Origin: a bacterium
GTDB lineage: Bacteria; Blakebacterota; Blakebacteria; Blakebacterales; Blakebacteraceae
Direction: 5' to 3'
Assembly: GCA_025774615.1 (NCBI GenBank)
Contig: JALGVQ010000023.1
Coordinates: forward strand, 1-19,164
DNA: 19,164 nt
Shown here piece by piece: positions 1 to 6,629 of the stretch. Every line of letters starts with the position of its first letter. Positions within the stretch are counted from its first letter, which is position 1. A program made the position numbers and the translations under genes. The notes under the pieces were generated by a model, which was not told where the DNA came from, did not search any database, and worked only from the letters and a program-made list of their open reading frames with translations.

Positions 1-1
1 A

Positions 2-61
2 CAGTCACGATATCTCACCGACTGTCGACAGGTCGTCACAGCCCTACGGAAGGATGACTAG
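2..61 (+). CDS. Possible 3' end of an upstream gene, partial
   Basis: One forward frame is open from the left edge to a TAG at 59-61, two bases before the ATG of the HTH gene. The 19 visible residues end in VVTALRKDD, which would suit a charged protein C-terminus. If real, this could be the first gene of the cassette, for example a toxin placed in front of its HTH antitoxin. A second frame is also open up to a TGA at 55-57, and 60 bases cannot prove coding, so this is only a possibility. Confidence 0.2.
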   Translation, partial: QSRYLTDCRQVVTALRKDD

Positions 62-63
62 AC

Positions 64-612
64 ATGGGTAAGCGCCATACATCGGTTCCGGAAATGGTCA
101 GGAATCTTTCTAGTGATAAAAAATTCAGCGATACCGTTGAACACGAAGTTTCTGAGAAAGCACTGGCAAAAACCCTTTTTACCATGCGCTGTGCTGAAGG
201 GATCACCCAGGCGGATATGGCATTACGTCTCGGTTGTTCTCAGAGCCGTGTGTCGAAACTGGAAAACGCAACTCCTGATGGTATCAAGGTCAGCGACCTT
301 ATCTCCTATACCCAAGCATTGAATCTGAGCATGTCGATTGGCTTCCATAAAGGCATGACAGCCGTTGAGTGTGTAAAATTCCATGCTCTGCAGATAAACA
401 AACACCTGGATCATCTTGCGGAACTTGCTCATAGAGATGACCAGATTTTCGAGGGAGTGAAAAATTTCTACAGCGAGTATCTCTTTAATATCCTGCGTCT
501 GTTCAAGGACAGCGCTGGGAAACTACCCAGGGAAACAAAGAAAGATCGTTCTGTTCTGGAGATCTGCGCTCCGACAGAATTGCAGGAGGAAGATGTGCTG
601 GTTGAACAATAA
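64..612 (+). CDS. XRE-family helix-turn-helix protein, antitoxin- or regulator-like
   Basis: A 182-residue protein with a lambda-repressor-like (XRE/Cro) DNA-binding domain at about residues 34-94. The recognition core is GITQADMALRLGCSQSRVSK followed by LEN. After the HTH come predicted helices (about 100-160) and a charged tail. The ATG is preceded by a strong GGAAGGA (48-54) nine bases away. XRE proteins of this size often act as antitoxins or regulators of defence cassettes; that role here is inferred. It is followed 93 bases later on the same strand by a GIY-YIG-like gene and an unknown gene, and all three face away from the methyltransferase and abiE genes. Codon use looks less GC-biased than in the genes after 6 kb, in keeping with acquired DNA. 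Confident on the fold, not on the target. Confidence 0.8.
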   Translation: MGKRHTSVPEMVRNLSSDKKFSDTVEHEVSEKALAKTLFTMRCAEGITQADMALRLGCSQSRVSKLENATPDGIKVSDLISYTQALNLSMSIGFHKGMTAVECVKFHALQINKHLDHLAELAHRDDQIFEGVKNFYSEYLFNILRLFKDSAGKLPRETKKDRSVLEICAPTELQEEDVLVEQ

Positions 613-705
613 ACATCAAGAAGATTGCTCACAGAACGGCAGCAAAGCGTCCGATAGAAGGCATTGGCATGCAATCCATTGAGTGAAGATTGAAAGGATG
701 TTCTC

Positions 706-981
706 ATGGGAACAAAGAAGGTGAAATACAATGATTCGGGAATCAGTGGACTCCCGATCGACAAACCGGTGTTGTATCGGATTGAAACAAAAAGTGGTAA
801 TCTGAACTATGCTGGCATTGCACAGCGTGGTCAGGCTCAGGAAAGAATCTCGGATCACCTCGGAAATATTCCCGGGGCCACAGTTCAAATCGAACAGTTC
901 AGCAGCATCGATGATGCCCGTAAGAAGGAAGCCCGTGTTATCAAGCGCAATCAACCGAAGTACAACAAGCAGGGGAAATAA
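706..981 (+). CDS. Small GIY-YIG-like domain protein
   Basis: A 91-residue protein that is essentially one GIY-YIG-like domain. The GIY-type strand is PVLYRI (Tyr24), the YIG-type strand is NYAGIAQRG (Tyr35, Gly37), and a helix ERISDHL carries the expected Arg (Arg47). The helix SSIDDARKKEARVI supplies the metal-binding Glu (Glu75), and QPKYNKQGK ends with the conserved Asn (Asn87). The Tyr, Tyr, Arg, Glu and Asn positions typical of GIY-YIG nucleases all have plausible equivalents, although GIY reads VLY and YIG reads YAG. AAAGGA lies 8 bases before the ATG. It follows the HTH gene and precedes the 138-residue gene by 13 bases, so the three probably form one transcript. Nuclease activity is inferred from the motif; the strand order makes the family call fairly good. 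It could be a small restriction-like nuclease or a toxin. Confidence 0.7.
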   Translation: MGTKKVKYNDSGISGLPIDKPVLYRIETKSGNLNYAGIAQRGQAQERISDHLGNIPGATVQIEQFSSIDDARKKEARVIKRNQPKYNKQGK

Positions 982-994
982 CGGGCCAATACCG

Positions 995-1411
995 ATGACG
1001 ACGGGCTGGAAGAAGACCACACATCGGGAGTCTGATGTCCTCCGGATGCTCGCTCAACTTGGTAGAGCCAAAGCGCCATATCTCCGGCGGGTAGTGGATT
1101 TCTTGTGCGATCTCTGGGAAACGGTAGAGAATAATCCTCGTCTCTCCGTTCGGTTGACAATGACAGATGGATTACGTGTCTACCATGACGATCGATGTCT
1201 GTTCTACATGCACATTGATCGCACTCATTGGGCGCTTCTCTTCCTTGATGAAGAGCATCTGTTCTATGGTCTCGATGCTAACCGACAGATATTCCGCCAA
1301 GAGACCAAGAATGGATCCCATCCTGAGATGTGGCAACTCATGGAGCCGGAGGAGTTCGAATATCTTATTGAGCTGGTCCGGGAGTTCCCGAGTTCTTTGG
1401 ATTCAGAGTAG
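995..1411 (+). CDS. Hypothetical 138-residue protein following the GIY-YIG-like gene
   Basis: No family is recognised. The open frame extends upstream to 809, but that part overlaps the GIY-YIG-like gene in another frame and reads as low-complexity shadow. The ATG at 995 (MTTGWKKTTHRES), 13 bases after the previous stop, is therefore preferred. AGGGGAA at 972-977 is rather far away as a ribosome site. The N-terminal third is helical and basic. The middle alternates hydrophobic strands and charges (LRVYHDDRCLFYMHID, then HWALLFLDEEHLFYG). The C-terminus is an acidic helix (EPEEFEYLIELVREF). There is no signal peptide or membrane segment, so it is probably cytoplasmic. Its last 9 bases overlap the end of the convergent hsdM-like gene. 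Tight coupling to the GIY-YIG-like gene suggests a partner or immunity role, which is only inference. Confidence 0.55.
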   Translation: MTTGWKKTTHRESDVLRMLAQLGRAKAPYLRRVVDFLCDLWETVENNPRLSVRLTMTDGLRVYHDDRCLFYMHIDRTHWALLFLDEEHLFYGLDANRQIFRQETKNGSHPEMWQLMEPEEFEYLIELVREFPSSLDSE

Positions 1412-3484
1412 ATCCTCCAGTAGTTCCGCGATCTCTCGCTCGACCTTGACGATGTCCGTCTGGATTTCCTCAAGTGGTCGGGGTGGAGAGTAGGTGTAGA
1501 AATACCGGTTGAAATTAATCTCGTAGCCGATCCGGCCGACATTGCCGTCATGGTGATCACGCACGGTCGTGTTGATCCAGGCATCGGGAACATGCGGAAC
1601 CACTTCACGCTCGAAGAAATCTCGGACGCTGGCTGTCACACCATCCCCATCCACCGGATCATCACCGACTGGAAGCGGAACGCTTTCGGCGTCACGAAGT
1701 TCGGGATCCGCCTCGGGGTGGCCGTCCTTGTCCCGGCAGATCTCTGCCTTTTCATCCCGCTCTGACAACGCTGACAGGACCGCTTTCTTCAACGTCGCGG
1801 TGAGTTTGACACCGGCTTTCCTGGCGGCATCGATGAGGAACAGCTCGAATTCTGCTCTGTCGGCGAAGCGAGTATCGGGCAGACTCTCAACGAGGGCGCG
1901 AATCTCTGCCTGTCGCTCCCGGCCTTCGGCCTCTTCCCGAGTCTTCACCTCCGGATCCCGTTTCTTCGACACAGCCAGGTTCAGGAAGGCCTTCTCTTCT
2001 TCCAATCGAGTGATCCGTTCGGGGCTCGCCTGAAACGTAAGTCGTAGTGGTCGTTCGACGGTGATCTTGCGAAAACCGAAGTGGGTGGTGGGATAGATCC
2101 GGCAGTGCTCCTCATCTTTGAAAATATTCAGCAGTTCGAATATCTCCGCTGCTTTGTCCGGCAGTATCTCCCGGCGTTTATTCCCCAGGCTTTTGGGCAT
2201 CTGGGTCCAGAAGGAGGTGGCATCGATCAGCAGCACCCGTCCCTGCCGCTCAGGGGCCTTGCGGTTGGTGAGCACCCAGACGTAGGTAGCAATACCGGTG
2301 TTGTAAAAGAGCTGTTCGGGTAGAGCCACCAGGGCTTCGAGCCAGTCGTTTTCAAGAATCCACCGGCGGATCTCGCTCTCACCACTACCCGCATCACCGG
2401 TGAACAGGGGGGAGCCGTTCATGATAATGGCTATCCGCGCCCCACCCTCATCCGTTGACTTCATGTGGGCAAGCATGTGCTGAAGGAAGAGAAGTTGTCC
2501 GTCAGAGATACGCGGTAGACCTGCTTCGAATCGTCCCGATGGCCCTTTATCGTATTCAGCTCGAACCTCGTCTTCATCGCGCTTCCAGTCCTTGCCGTAA
2601 GGTGGATTGGCGATGAGATAATCGAATGTGCGTCCGGCATGGCGGTCGCTGGAAAGGATGCTACCGTAGAGGACGTTCTCGGCGTCCCGTCCATCGCTCG
2701 ATTTCATGAACAGATCGGATTTACATACCGCAAAGGTTTCGGGATTGACCTCCTGACCGAAGAGGTGGATGTCGGCTTCGGTATTGATCCCTTCCCTCTT
2801 CTCAGTGCCGATGATGTGATCCCTGGTGACAGTGAGCATACCACCGGTGCCACAGCAGGGATCACAGATGGTCAGTACTACTCCCTTCTTGTCGATCCGA
2901 TCTCCATCACCGGCCAGAAGCAGGTCCGCCATCAGATCTACCACGTCACGGGGTGTGAAGTGCTCACCGGGATTCTCGTTCAGAGCCTCGTTGAACTTGC
3001 GGATCAGTTCCTCAAAGATCGTTCCCATGGTATAGTTGGGGACCACATCGGGGTGCAGATCAACCGACCGGAACCGCTCCATCACCTTGAAGAGCAGACC
3101 CGCCTCGTCGAGTTTCGAGATGGTGTTGTCGAAATCAAATTTCTCAATGACCTCGCGCATGTTCGAGCTGAACCCGCTGATGAAATTGCGCAGGTTCGAG
3201 GCCAGGTTGGGAGCATCGGCAAGCAGTTTGTCAAAGTCATACCGGGAGGTGTTGTAGAAGGCAAAACCCGAGGCTTTGCAGAGCTGGGGACCGGGATTGT
3301 CGAGACGACCTTTCAGACTCTCATTGACCTCCAGCACTCCCTCCTTGGTCGACTCCAGAACACAGTCGAGCCGTCTCAGCACAGTGAGGGGGAGGATCAC
3401 GTCCTGGTATTTACCCCGCTTGAAGGTATCGCGGATGAGGTCGGCCACAGACCAGAGGAAGTTGACGATTTCGGAGTGGTTCAT
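1403..3484 (-). CDS. hsdM: Type I restriction-modification DNA methyltransferase subunit (HsdM)
   Basis: A 693-residue N6-adenine DNA methyltransferase of the type I M-subunit family. The N-terminal HsdM helical domain (about 1-140, beginning with an IVNFLWSVADLIRDTFKRGKY core) is followed by the catalytic domain. This has EHFTPRDVVDLMADLL (about 174-189), SAM-binding motif I DPCCGTGG (208-215) and the catalytic NPPY (293-296). The C-terminal part (about 490-693) is a charged helical extension ending in a GYEINFNRYFY...PPRPLEEI segment typical of long HsdM proteins. The family normally works with HsdS (target recognition) and HsdR (cleavage). Neither is in the window: downstream lies a convergent cassette overlapping by 9 bases, and upstream by 180 bases lies abiEii. 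No strong ribosome site precedes the ATG. It may be a solitary methyltransferase, or its partners may lie beyond the left edge. Confidence 0.93.
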   Translation of the reverse strand: MNHSEIVNFLWSVADLIRDTFKRGKYQDVILPLTVLRRLDCVLESTKEGVLEVNESLKGRLDNPGPQLCKASGFAFYNTSRYDFDKLLADAPNLASNLRNFISGFSSNMREVIEKFDFDNTISKLDEAGLLFKVMERFRSVDLHPDVVPNYTMGTIFEELIRKFNEALNENPGEHFTPRDVVDLMADLLLAGDGDRIDKKGVVLTICDPCCGTGGMLTVTRDHIIGTEKREGINTEADIHLFGQEVNPETFAVCKSDLFMKSSDGRDAENVLYGSILSSDRHAGRTFDYLIANPPYGKDWKRDEDEVRAEYDKGPSGRFEAGLPRISDGQLLFLQHMLAHMKSTDEGGARIAIIMNGSPLFTGDAGSGESEIRRWILENDWLEALVALPEQLFYNTGIATYVWVLTNRKAPERQGRVLLIDATSFWTQMPKSLGNKRREILPDKAAEIFELLNIFKDEEHCRIYPTTHFGFRKITVERPLRLTFQASPERITRLEEEKAFLNLAVSKKRDPEVKTREEAEGRERQAEIRALVESLPDTRFADRAEFELFLIDAARKAGVKLTATLKKAVLSALSERDEKAEICRDKDGHPEADPELRDAESVPLPVGDDPVDGDGVTASVRDFFEREVVPHVPDAWINTTVRDHHDGNVGRIGYEINFNRYFYTYSPPRPLEEIQTDIVKVEREIAELLEDLL

Positions 3485-3664
3485 GTTGGAATACCCGCTT
3501 GAATATCGGACAATACGTTGATGGTAGCACGGTTTCGGTACTCCTACGCTAGCACAGATGGACCCGGTTAGTAATGTCTATTAGCGCTGGTCGGAACATC
3601 CAGCAACCGTATCGGGGCACCTTCCAGGTGCAGATGATAGCAATCGACCGTTGAATTACCCTGA

Positions 3665-4906
3665 CTAAAGTTCAATCCGATACCTGGCAAAGAACGGTTG
3701 TTCGGTAACGCTGACTCGACCAAGTTCAGCCACCTTGAACGCTTTGATCTGACCAGATGATTCATATCCCCGGCGAACCTCATGCACATAGAGTAACAGG
3801 TTGCCTGTGGATGGCATTCTGAGCGAATACGGTTCAACAAGCCTCGGCACCCCTTCGTAGACAACCTGGACAAGGAGTCGGTTCCGGGCCGCAAACCGAA
3901 CTCTCTCCATACTCCCACCAAATACCAATGCCGGATAATCGCCAACACCCATGGGACGTCCACGACCCAGACGACCAGCTGCAACCGGTTGTATGAATGG
4001 AATTCGAGGAATCAGTGTCTCACCGGCACGACCCTGCACTGCTTCCAATTCTGGTTGAGTGTCCTCAGTGAGGAACCATCTAAGGATATCTCCCAGGGCT
4101 TTGAGATACTCCCCAACAGGAGGCAGCATCGGGAGTTGATGTTTGAGGGATTGCGCCCAGTCATTTGCCAGGACATCCGCATCCACCCGGCTCAGGATTC
4201 CCTCTACAGTAGGCATCTCCAGACCCTTGAATTTGAACTTTTCACTCACCACCGAGTGGAAATCCTCCTCCGATATCTCTTCACGCAGATTCCGACCTAC
4301 ATTGACGATGTCATATACATCCCGAGCTCTGCCCTCTCGTTCGCACAGGGCACGAACCTTCTCAGCCAGTATCTCGGTGATACTGTAACAGCGCACATTT
4401 TCTACTGAAGGGATTCCATCCGAGTAACCGTGGAAGACTTCCTGCGGCACTGCGGAGTCTACAATAATCTCATCCCTGGTCAGGTCGAACTTGATCCGTT
4501 GGCGGGAGGCACGAGGCATCCCGATTGGGCCCAGATACGTCAATTTCGTCTGGAAGGTTCGTTCCCCACGCTTGTTGACCGATTCAGAGATCTGGAGACC
4601 ATCCTCTGGAAACTCGATACCAGCCTGCTCGTAGACCCAACCACTCACCTCCTGCAGAGCTGAACGAATCGTTTCAACATCATATGGAGACTCGGGTGGA
4701 ACCGTGAAGTCAAGATTTTCAGAGAATCGGTATGTATCGAAATAGCATTTTTTCAGACAGGTTCCACCCTTGAAAATCCAGAGGCTCAGCCCAGGATGCT
4801 CAGCCACAGCGAACAATACCCATCCCAGGACATAGTCCTTCTCAATCGTAGTTGGGAGTAATTCGAGTTCCTCGGCGATTGCAAAGACTTCAGCCTTCGG
4901 GATCAC
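3665..4906 (-). CDS. abiEii: AbiEii-type nucleotidyltransferase toxin with a C-terminal WYL-like domain
   Basis: A 413-residue protein; residues about 1-280 match the AbiEii/AbiGii (DUF1814-type) nucleotidyltransferase toxins of type IV toxin-antitoxin abortive-infection systems. The hallmarks are FKGGTCLKK (45-53), RFSENLDF (60-67), AEKVRALCER (181-190) and RDVYDI (195-200). The usual DxD pair near residue 64 reads NLD, so one acidic residue is replaced by Asn. Family members are often about 300 residues. Here a linker (about 281-333) leads to an 80-residue C-terminal segment: IRFA-like helix, QVVYEGVPRLVEPYSL, LLLYVHEVRRG, IKAFKVAEL and FFARYRIEL. That pattern follows WYL-type ligand-sensing domains. 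The start is GTG, overlapping the abiEi stop as GTGA, with GGAGG 7 bases upstream, so translation is probably coupled to the antitoxin. The toxin call is strong; the WYL call is a pattern match. Confidence 0.9.
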   Translation of the reverse strand: MIPKAEVFAIAEELELLPTTIEKDYVLGWVLFAVAEHPGLSLWIFKGGTCLKKCYFDTYRFSENLDFTVPPESPYDVETIRSALQEVSGWVYEQAGIEFPEDGLQISESVNKRGERTFQTKLTYLGPIGMPRASRQRIKFDLTRDEIIVDSAVPQEVFHGYSDGIPSVENVRCYSITEILAEKVRALCEREGRARDVYDIVNVGRNLREEISEEDFHSVVSEKFKFKGLEMPTVEGILSRVDADVLANDWAQSLKHQLPMLPPVGEYLKALGDILRWFLTEDTQPELEAVQGRAGETLIPRIPFIQPVAAGRLGRGRPMGVGDYPALVFGGSMERVRFAARNRLLVQVVYEGVPRLVEPYSLRMPSTGNLLLYVHEVRRGYESSGQIKAFKVAELGRVSVTEQPFFARYRIEL

Positions 4907-5727
4907 GAGCCATCCTCCAGGGGAACATTGATACGAAGACGCCAGCGTGAGGCTGTCGGCCCTTTCCTGGGGCCGGAAGGATCAAGAAGCGTAATCCCCC
5001 TGGTCAGACCATTCAGGCATCGATCCGTCCACTCAGAATCAGGATTATTGAATAACTCGGCGGTAAAGCCAAGTCGTTTGAATACACTCCCCCGTCCCAA
5101 TCTCTCGGCGTAGGAGATCAGATTTTCCGTATTCTTCTGTGTTCTTCTCCAGTAAGCACGCACTGTCTCAAGTGTCTGGCGACTTCCACCTCCCATCTCA
5201 GGCGCATTGAGAATATCAATAATCGTCCGCTCCGGACTCGCCATTTGAACAGGCACCCTTCCAAACCAGAGCTTGATGGTCCCGAATATGGTGTCCTCAG
5301 AAACGCGACGAATCCGGTACTTCACCCCACCAATCTCCTGTATTGCTTTGCGCTGGGGAGTGGAACTGTACACAACAACGACATTGTAAATCTGTTCTGT
5401 CAAATCCCAGTGCTCGGCTGCAGTCCACCCAGAAATATAACAGGGTTTGAACAGTCTCATGGCCACAGTCAACGGATTATCAACCACGGGCTGACTGGAC
5501 GATGAGGAGAGTGGTACGATTGAATAGACACCTCGACGCAGTCGGCGAAGCCAACCCTTGCGGGCCAAGCGGGAGAGTATCAGATTTGCCGCCTGGCGAT
5601 TCAGGTCGAAGCACTCCAGTACATCATCCACTGAAAGCGTTGGTTGTTCCAGCGCGGCCAATACTGCCAGGACCGTACGTTCAGATTCACCGAGCCCTTT
5701 GAGTGACGTGTTATTCATTGTGTGCAT
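4903..5727 (-). CDS. abiEi: AbiEi-type antitoxin and transcriptional autorepressor
   Basis: A 274-residue protein matching type IV antitoxins of the AbiEi family. The N-terminus (about 10-75) is a winged helix with recognition segment DLNRQAANLILSRLARKGWL and wing RLRRGVYSIVP. The following antitoxin domain (about 80-250) has YISGWTAAEHWDLT, a strand-rich core, FGRVPVQMASPERTIIDIL and the late KRLGFTAELF. In known systems AbiEi represses its own promoter through the winged helix and neutralises AbiEii through the C-terminal domain, without a stable toxin-antitoxin complex. The first ATG (5727) is preferred because AAAGGA lies 6 bases upstream; a second ATG at 5718 is also possible. Its stop overlaps the GTG start of abiEii. 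The gene faces an AT-rich control region with two 16-nt direct repeats. Confident assignment. Confidence 0.9.
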   Translation of the reverse strand: MHTMNNTSLKGLGESERTVLAVLAALEQPTLSVDDVLECFDLNRQAANLILSRLARKGWLRRLRRGVYSIVPLSSSSSQPVVDNPLTVAMRLFKPCYISGWTAAEHWDLTEQIYNVVVVYSSTPQRKAIQEIGGVKYRIRRVSEDTIFGTIKLWFGRVPVQMASPERTIIDILNAPEMGGGSRQTLETVRAYWRRTQKNTENLISYAERLGRGSVFKRLGFTAELFNNPDSEWTDRCLNGLTRGITLLDPSGPRKGPTASRWRLRINVPLEDGS

Positions 5728-5742
5728 TAAATATCCTTTATT

Positions 5743-5758
5743 GATATTAACAACACTT
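5743..5758 (+). repeat. Copy 1 of a 16-nt direct repeat, candidate AbiEi operator
   Basis: GATATTAACAACACTT here matches 15 of 16 bases at 5805-5820. The two copies start 62 bases apart, close to six helical turns, so they would face the same side of the DNA. This copy sits between the likely abiEi promoter and its ribosome site. AbiEi proteins are known to bind repeats in their own promoters; the role of these particular repeats is inferred. Confidence 0.55.
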
Positions 5759-5763
5759 AATTA

Positions 5764-5792
5764 ATAATAACGTGTGATTACAGATGCACCAA
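5764..5792 (-). promoter_or_regulatory. Candidate abiE promoter
   Basis: On the reverse strand TTGGTG (5787-5792) and TATTAT (5764-5769) are separated by 17 bases. The -10 matches the sigma-70 consensus at five of six positions; the -35 at three of six. It lies 37 bases or more upstream of the abiEi ATG and between the two direct repeats, which suits repression by bound AbiEi. The region is very AT-rich, so chance matches are possible. Confidence 0.4.
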
Positions 5793-5804
5793 GTATCATA
5801 TTAC

Positions 5805-5820
5805 GATATTAACAGCACTT
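5805..5820 (+). repeat. Copy 2 of a 16-nt direct repeat, candidate AbiEi operator
   Basis: GATATTAACAGCACTT differs from copy 1 (5743-5758) by one base. It lies just upstream of the candidate -35 element of abiE. Together the copies bracket the promoter, as expected for cooperative autorepression. A GTGATTA heptamer directly follows this copy (5821-5827) and recurs at 5774-5780. Confidence 0.55.
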
Positions 5821-5836
5821 GTGATTATATTGTTTA

Positions 5837-5851
5837 CGGTATCGTATACCG
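5837..5851. repeat. Short perfect palindrome at the compositional junction
   Basis: CGGTAT and ATACCG (6-base perfect arms around CGT) form a palindrome exactly where AT-rich sequence upstream of abiE gives way to GC-rich sequence. It could be a protein-binding site or a trace of the insertion junction; a palindrome this short can also arise by chance. Confidence 0.3.
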
Positions 5852-5950
5852 ACTTGGAATCGCCAGAGCGCCCGAGTTCACCATCGAGGGAGCCACCTCA
5901 CCGGCGGAGTAGAATCTGCATCATACTGAATACTGTCGCGTAACATTTAC

Positions 5951-5990
5951 ACGCCAGGTGGCATGACAGTGCCATCCGGCGTTTTCTATT
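5951..5990 (+). terminator. Strong Rho-independent terminator without an intact upstream gene
   Basis: Arms 5951-5963 and 5970-5982 form a 13-pair stem with one A-C mismatch and one G-U pair, closed by a 6-base loop. TTTTCTATT follows from 5982, so it works on the forward strand. The nearest complete gene on its left, abiEi, points the other way. It therefore probably belonged to the truncated gene ending at 5912, or ends an unannotated small RNA. The remaining stretch to the next gene (5991-6094) shows no convincing promoter or ORF. Confidence 0.75.
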
Positions 5991-6094
5991 ATACCCTGTA
6001 ATCCAGCCCGTACATGGTGGTATAGTCCGATTGTATCTGGCGCCCTGAACCACAGGCTGCTTGAGAGGGGTCATCACATATTCGGGAGAGTATG

Positions 6095-6628
6095 ATGAAA
6101 TCGACCTCTATCTGTATCCTGCTTATACCCCTCCTGACCGGTTGTGCCACTGCAACGTCCACCTCCACAGCTGGGTCCGACACTGTACGGGGCATGTTGG
6201 AACTGCGTATCGACGCGGGGGGATCAGCGTACAGGAGCCCACATTCCATAGCGATGACGATCGACCTTCTGGGGAGATCGTGGGAACCTCAAGTGGAAGG
6301 ACACACCATAGAATCGTGTACCTACCGCCTGAGGGGCAGGCGCCTCCTCATCGATCTCACCAGCAGTTTCCAGCTCCGTACCCGGTATCAGGAACGGGGG
6401 GATTTTCTGCGGCAGGAGATCACGATCGAAGGTGTTTTCACAAAGAGGGACGGGGATTATGTCTATGGACCCTTCTCAGGATCGGCCAGCTGTATGGAGT
6501 ACTCACGTTATGGCGATCGAGAACGGGAACTCAACGAAACCACAGAGCGGGAACTGTGGCGTGGTACAGTAACCGGTTATTGTGCCATCGCAGGAATGCG
6601 AGTCGAGAGACTGGAAGTGAGTTGGTAG
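6095..6628 (+). CDS. Small putative lipoprotein of unknown function
   Basis: A 177-residue protein with a lipoprotein signal: MKSTS, a hydrophobic stretch, then lipobox LLTGC with the lipidated Cys at position 17. The mature part is Thr/Ser-rich at first and then beta-rich with many charged residues. It includes three cysteines (in SCTYRL, SCMEYS and GYCAIA) that could form disulfides. No domain is recognised. ATG codons occur at 6092 and 6095; the second is preferred because GGGAG (6084-6088) is 6 bases from it and only 3 from the first. It is convergent with the radical SAM gene and 36 bases from its end. It is probably anchored to the inner or outer membrane facing the periplasm. Confidence 0.75.
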   Translation: MKSTSICILLIPLLTGCATATSTSTAGSDTVRGMLELRIDAGGSAYRSPHSIAMTIDLLGRSWEPQVEGHTIESCTYRLRGRRLLIDLTSSFQLRTRYQERGDFLRQEITIEGVFTKRDGDYVYGPFSGSASCMEYSRYGDRERELNETTERELWRGTVTGYCAIAGMRVERLEVSW

Positions 6629-6629
6629 C

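Larger units (their letters stand above)
5784..5912 (+). pseudogene. Possible 3' remnant of a disrupted gene
   Basis: A forward frame is open from 5778 to a TAG at 5910-5912. Its GC-rich second half (from about 5838) reads RLGIARAPEFTIEGATSPAE at the end, which looks like a real protein C-terminus. The first half is the AT-rich abiE control region, and the only ATG (5784) has no ribosome site. An intrinsic terminator follows 38 bases after the stop. The simplest reading is the tail of a host gene whose 5' part was lost or displaced when the island entered. A 42-residue small protein is the less likely alternative. No family could be recognised. Confidence 0.3.

Noticed and set aside
2639-3502. 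Long forward open frame (287 codons) opposite hsdM
   Set aside because: It lies fully antisense to the well-supported HsdM and has no recognisable motifs; it is a by-product of codon bias on the other strand.
3485-3664. Gap between abiEii and hsdM, checked for a promoter or small gene
   Set aside because: Only a poor TTGCTG-17-TAATAG match and no credible ORF; hsdM may be read from the abiE transcript.
3568-3984. Reverse open frame of 138 codons at the end of abiEii
   Set aside because: It overlaps the C-terminal part of AbiEii in another frame and lacks a ribosome site; the AbiEii frame there has a coherent WYL-like pattern.
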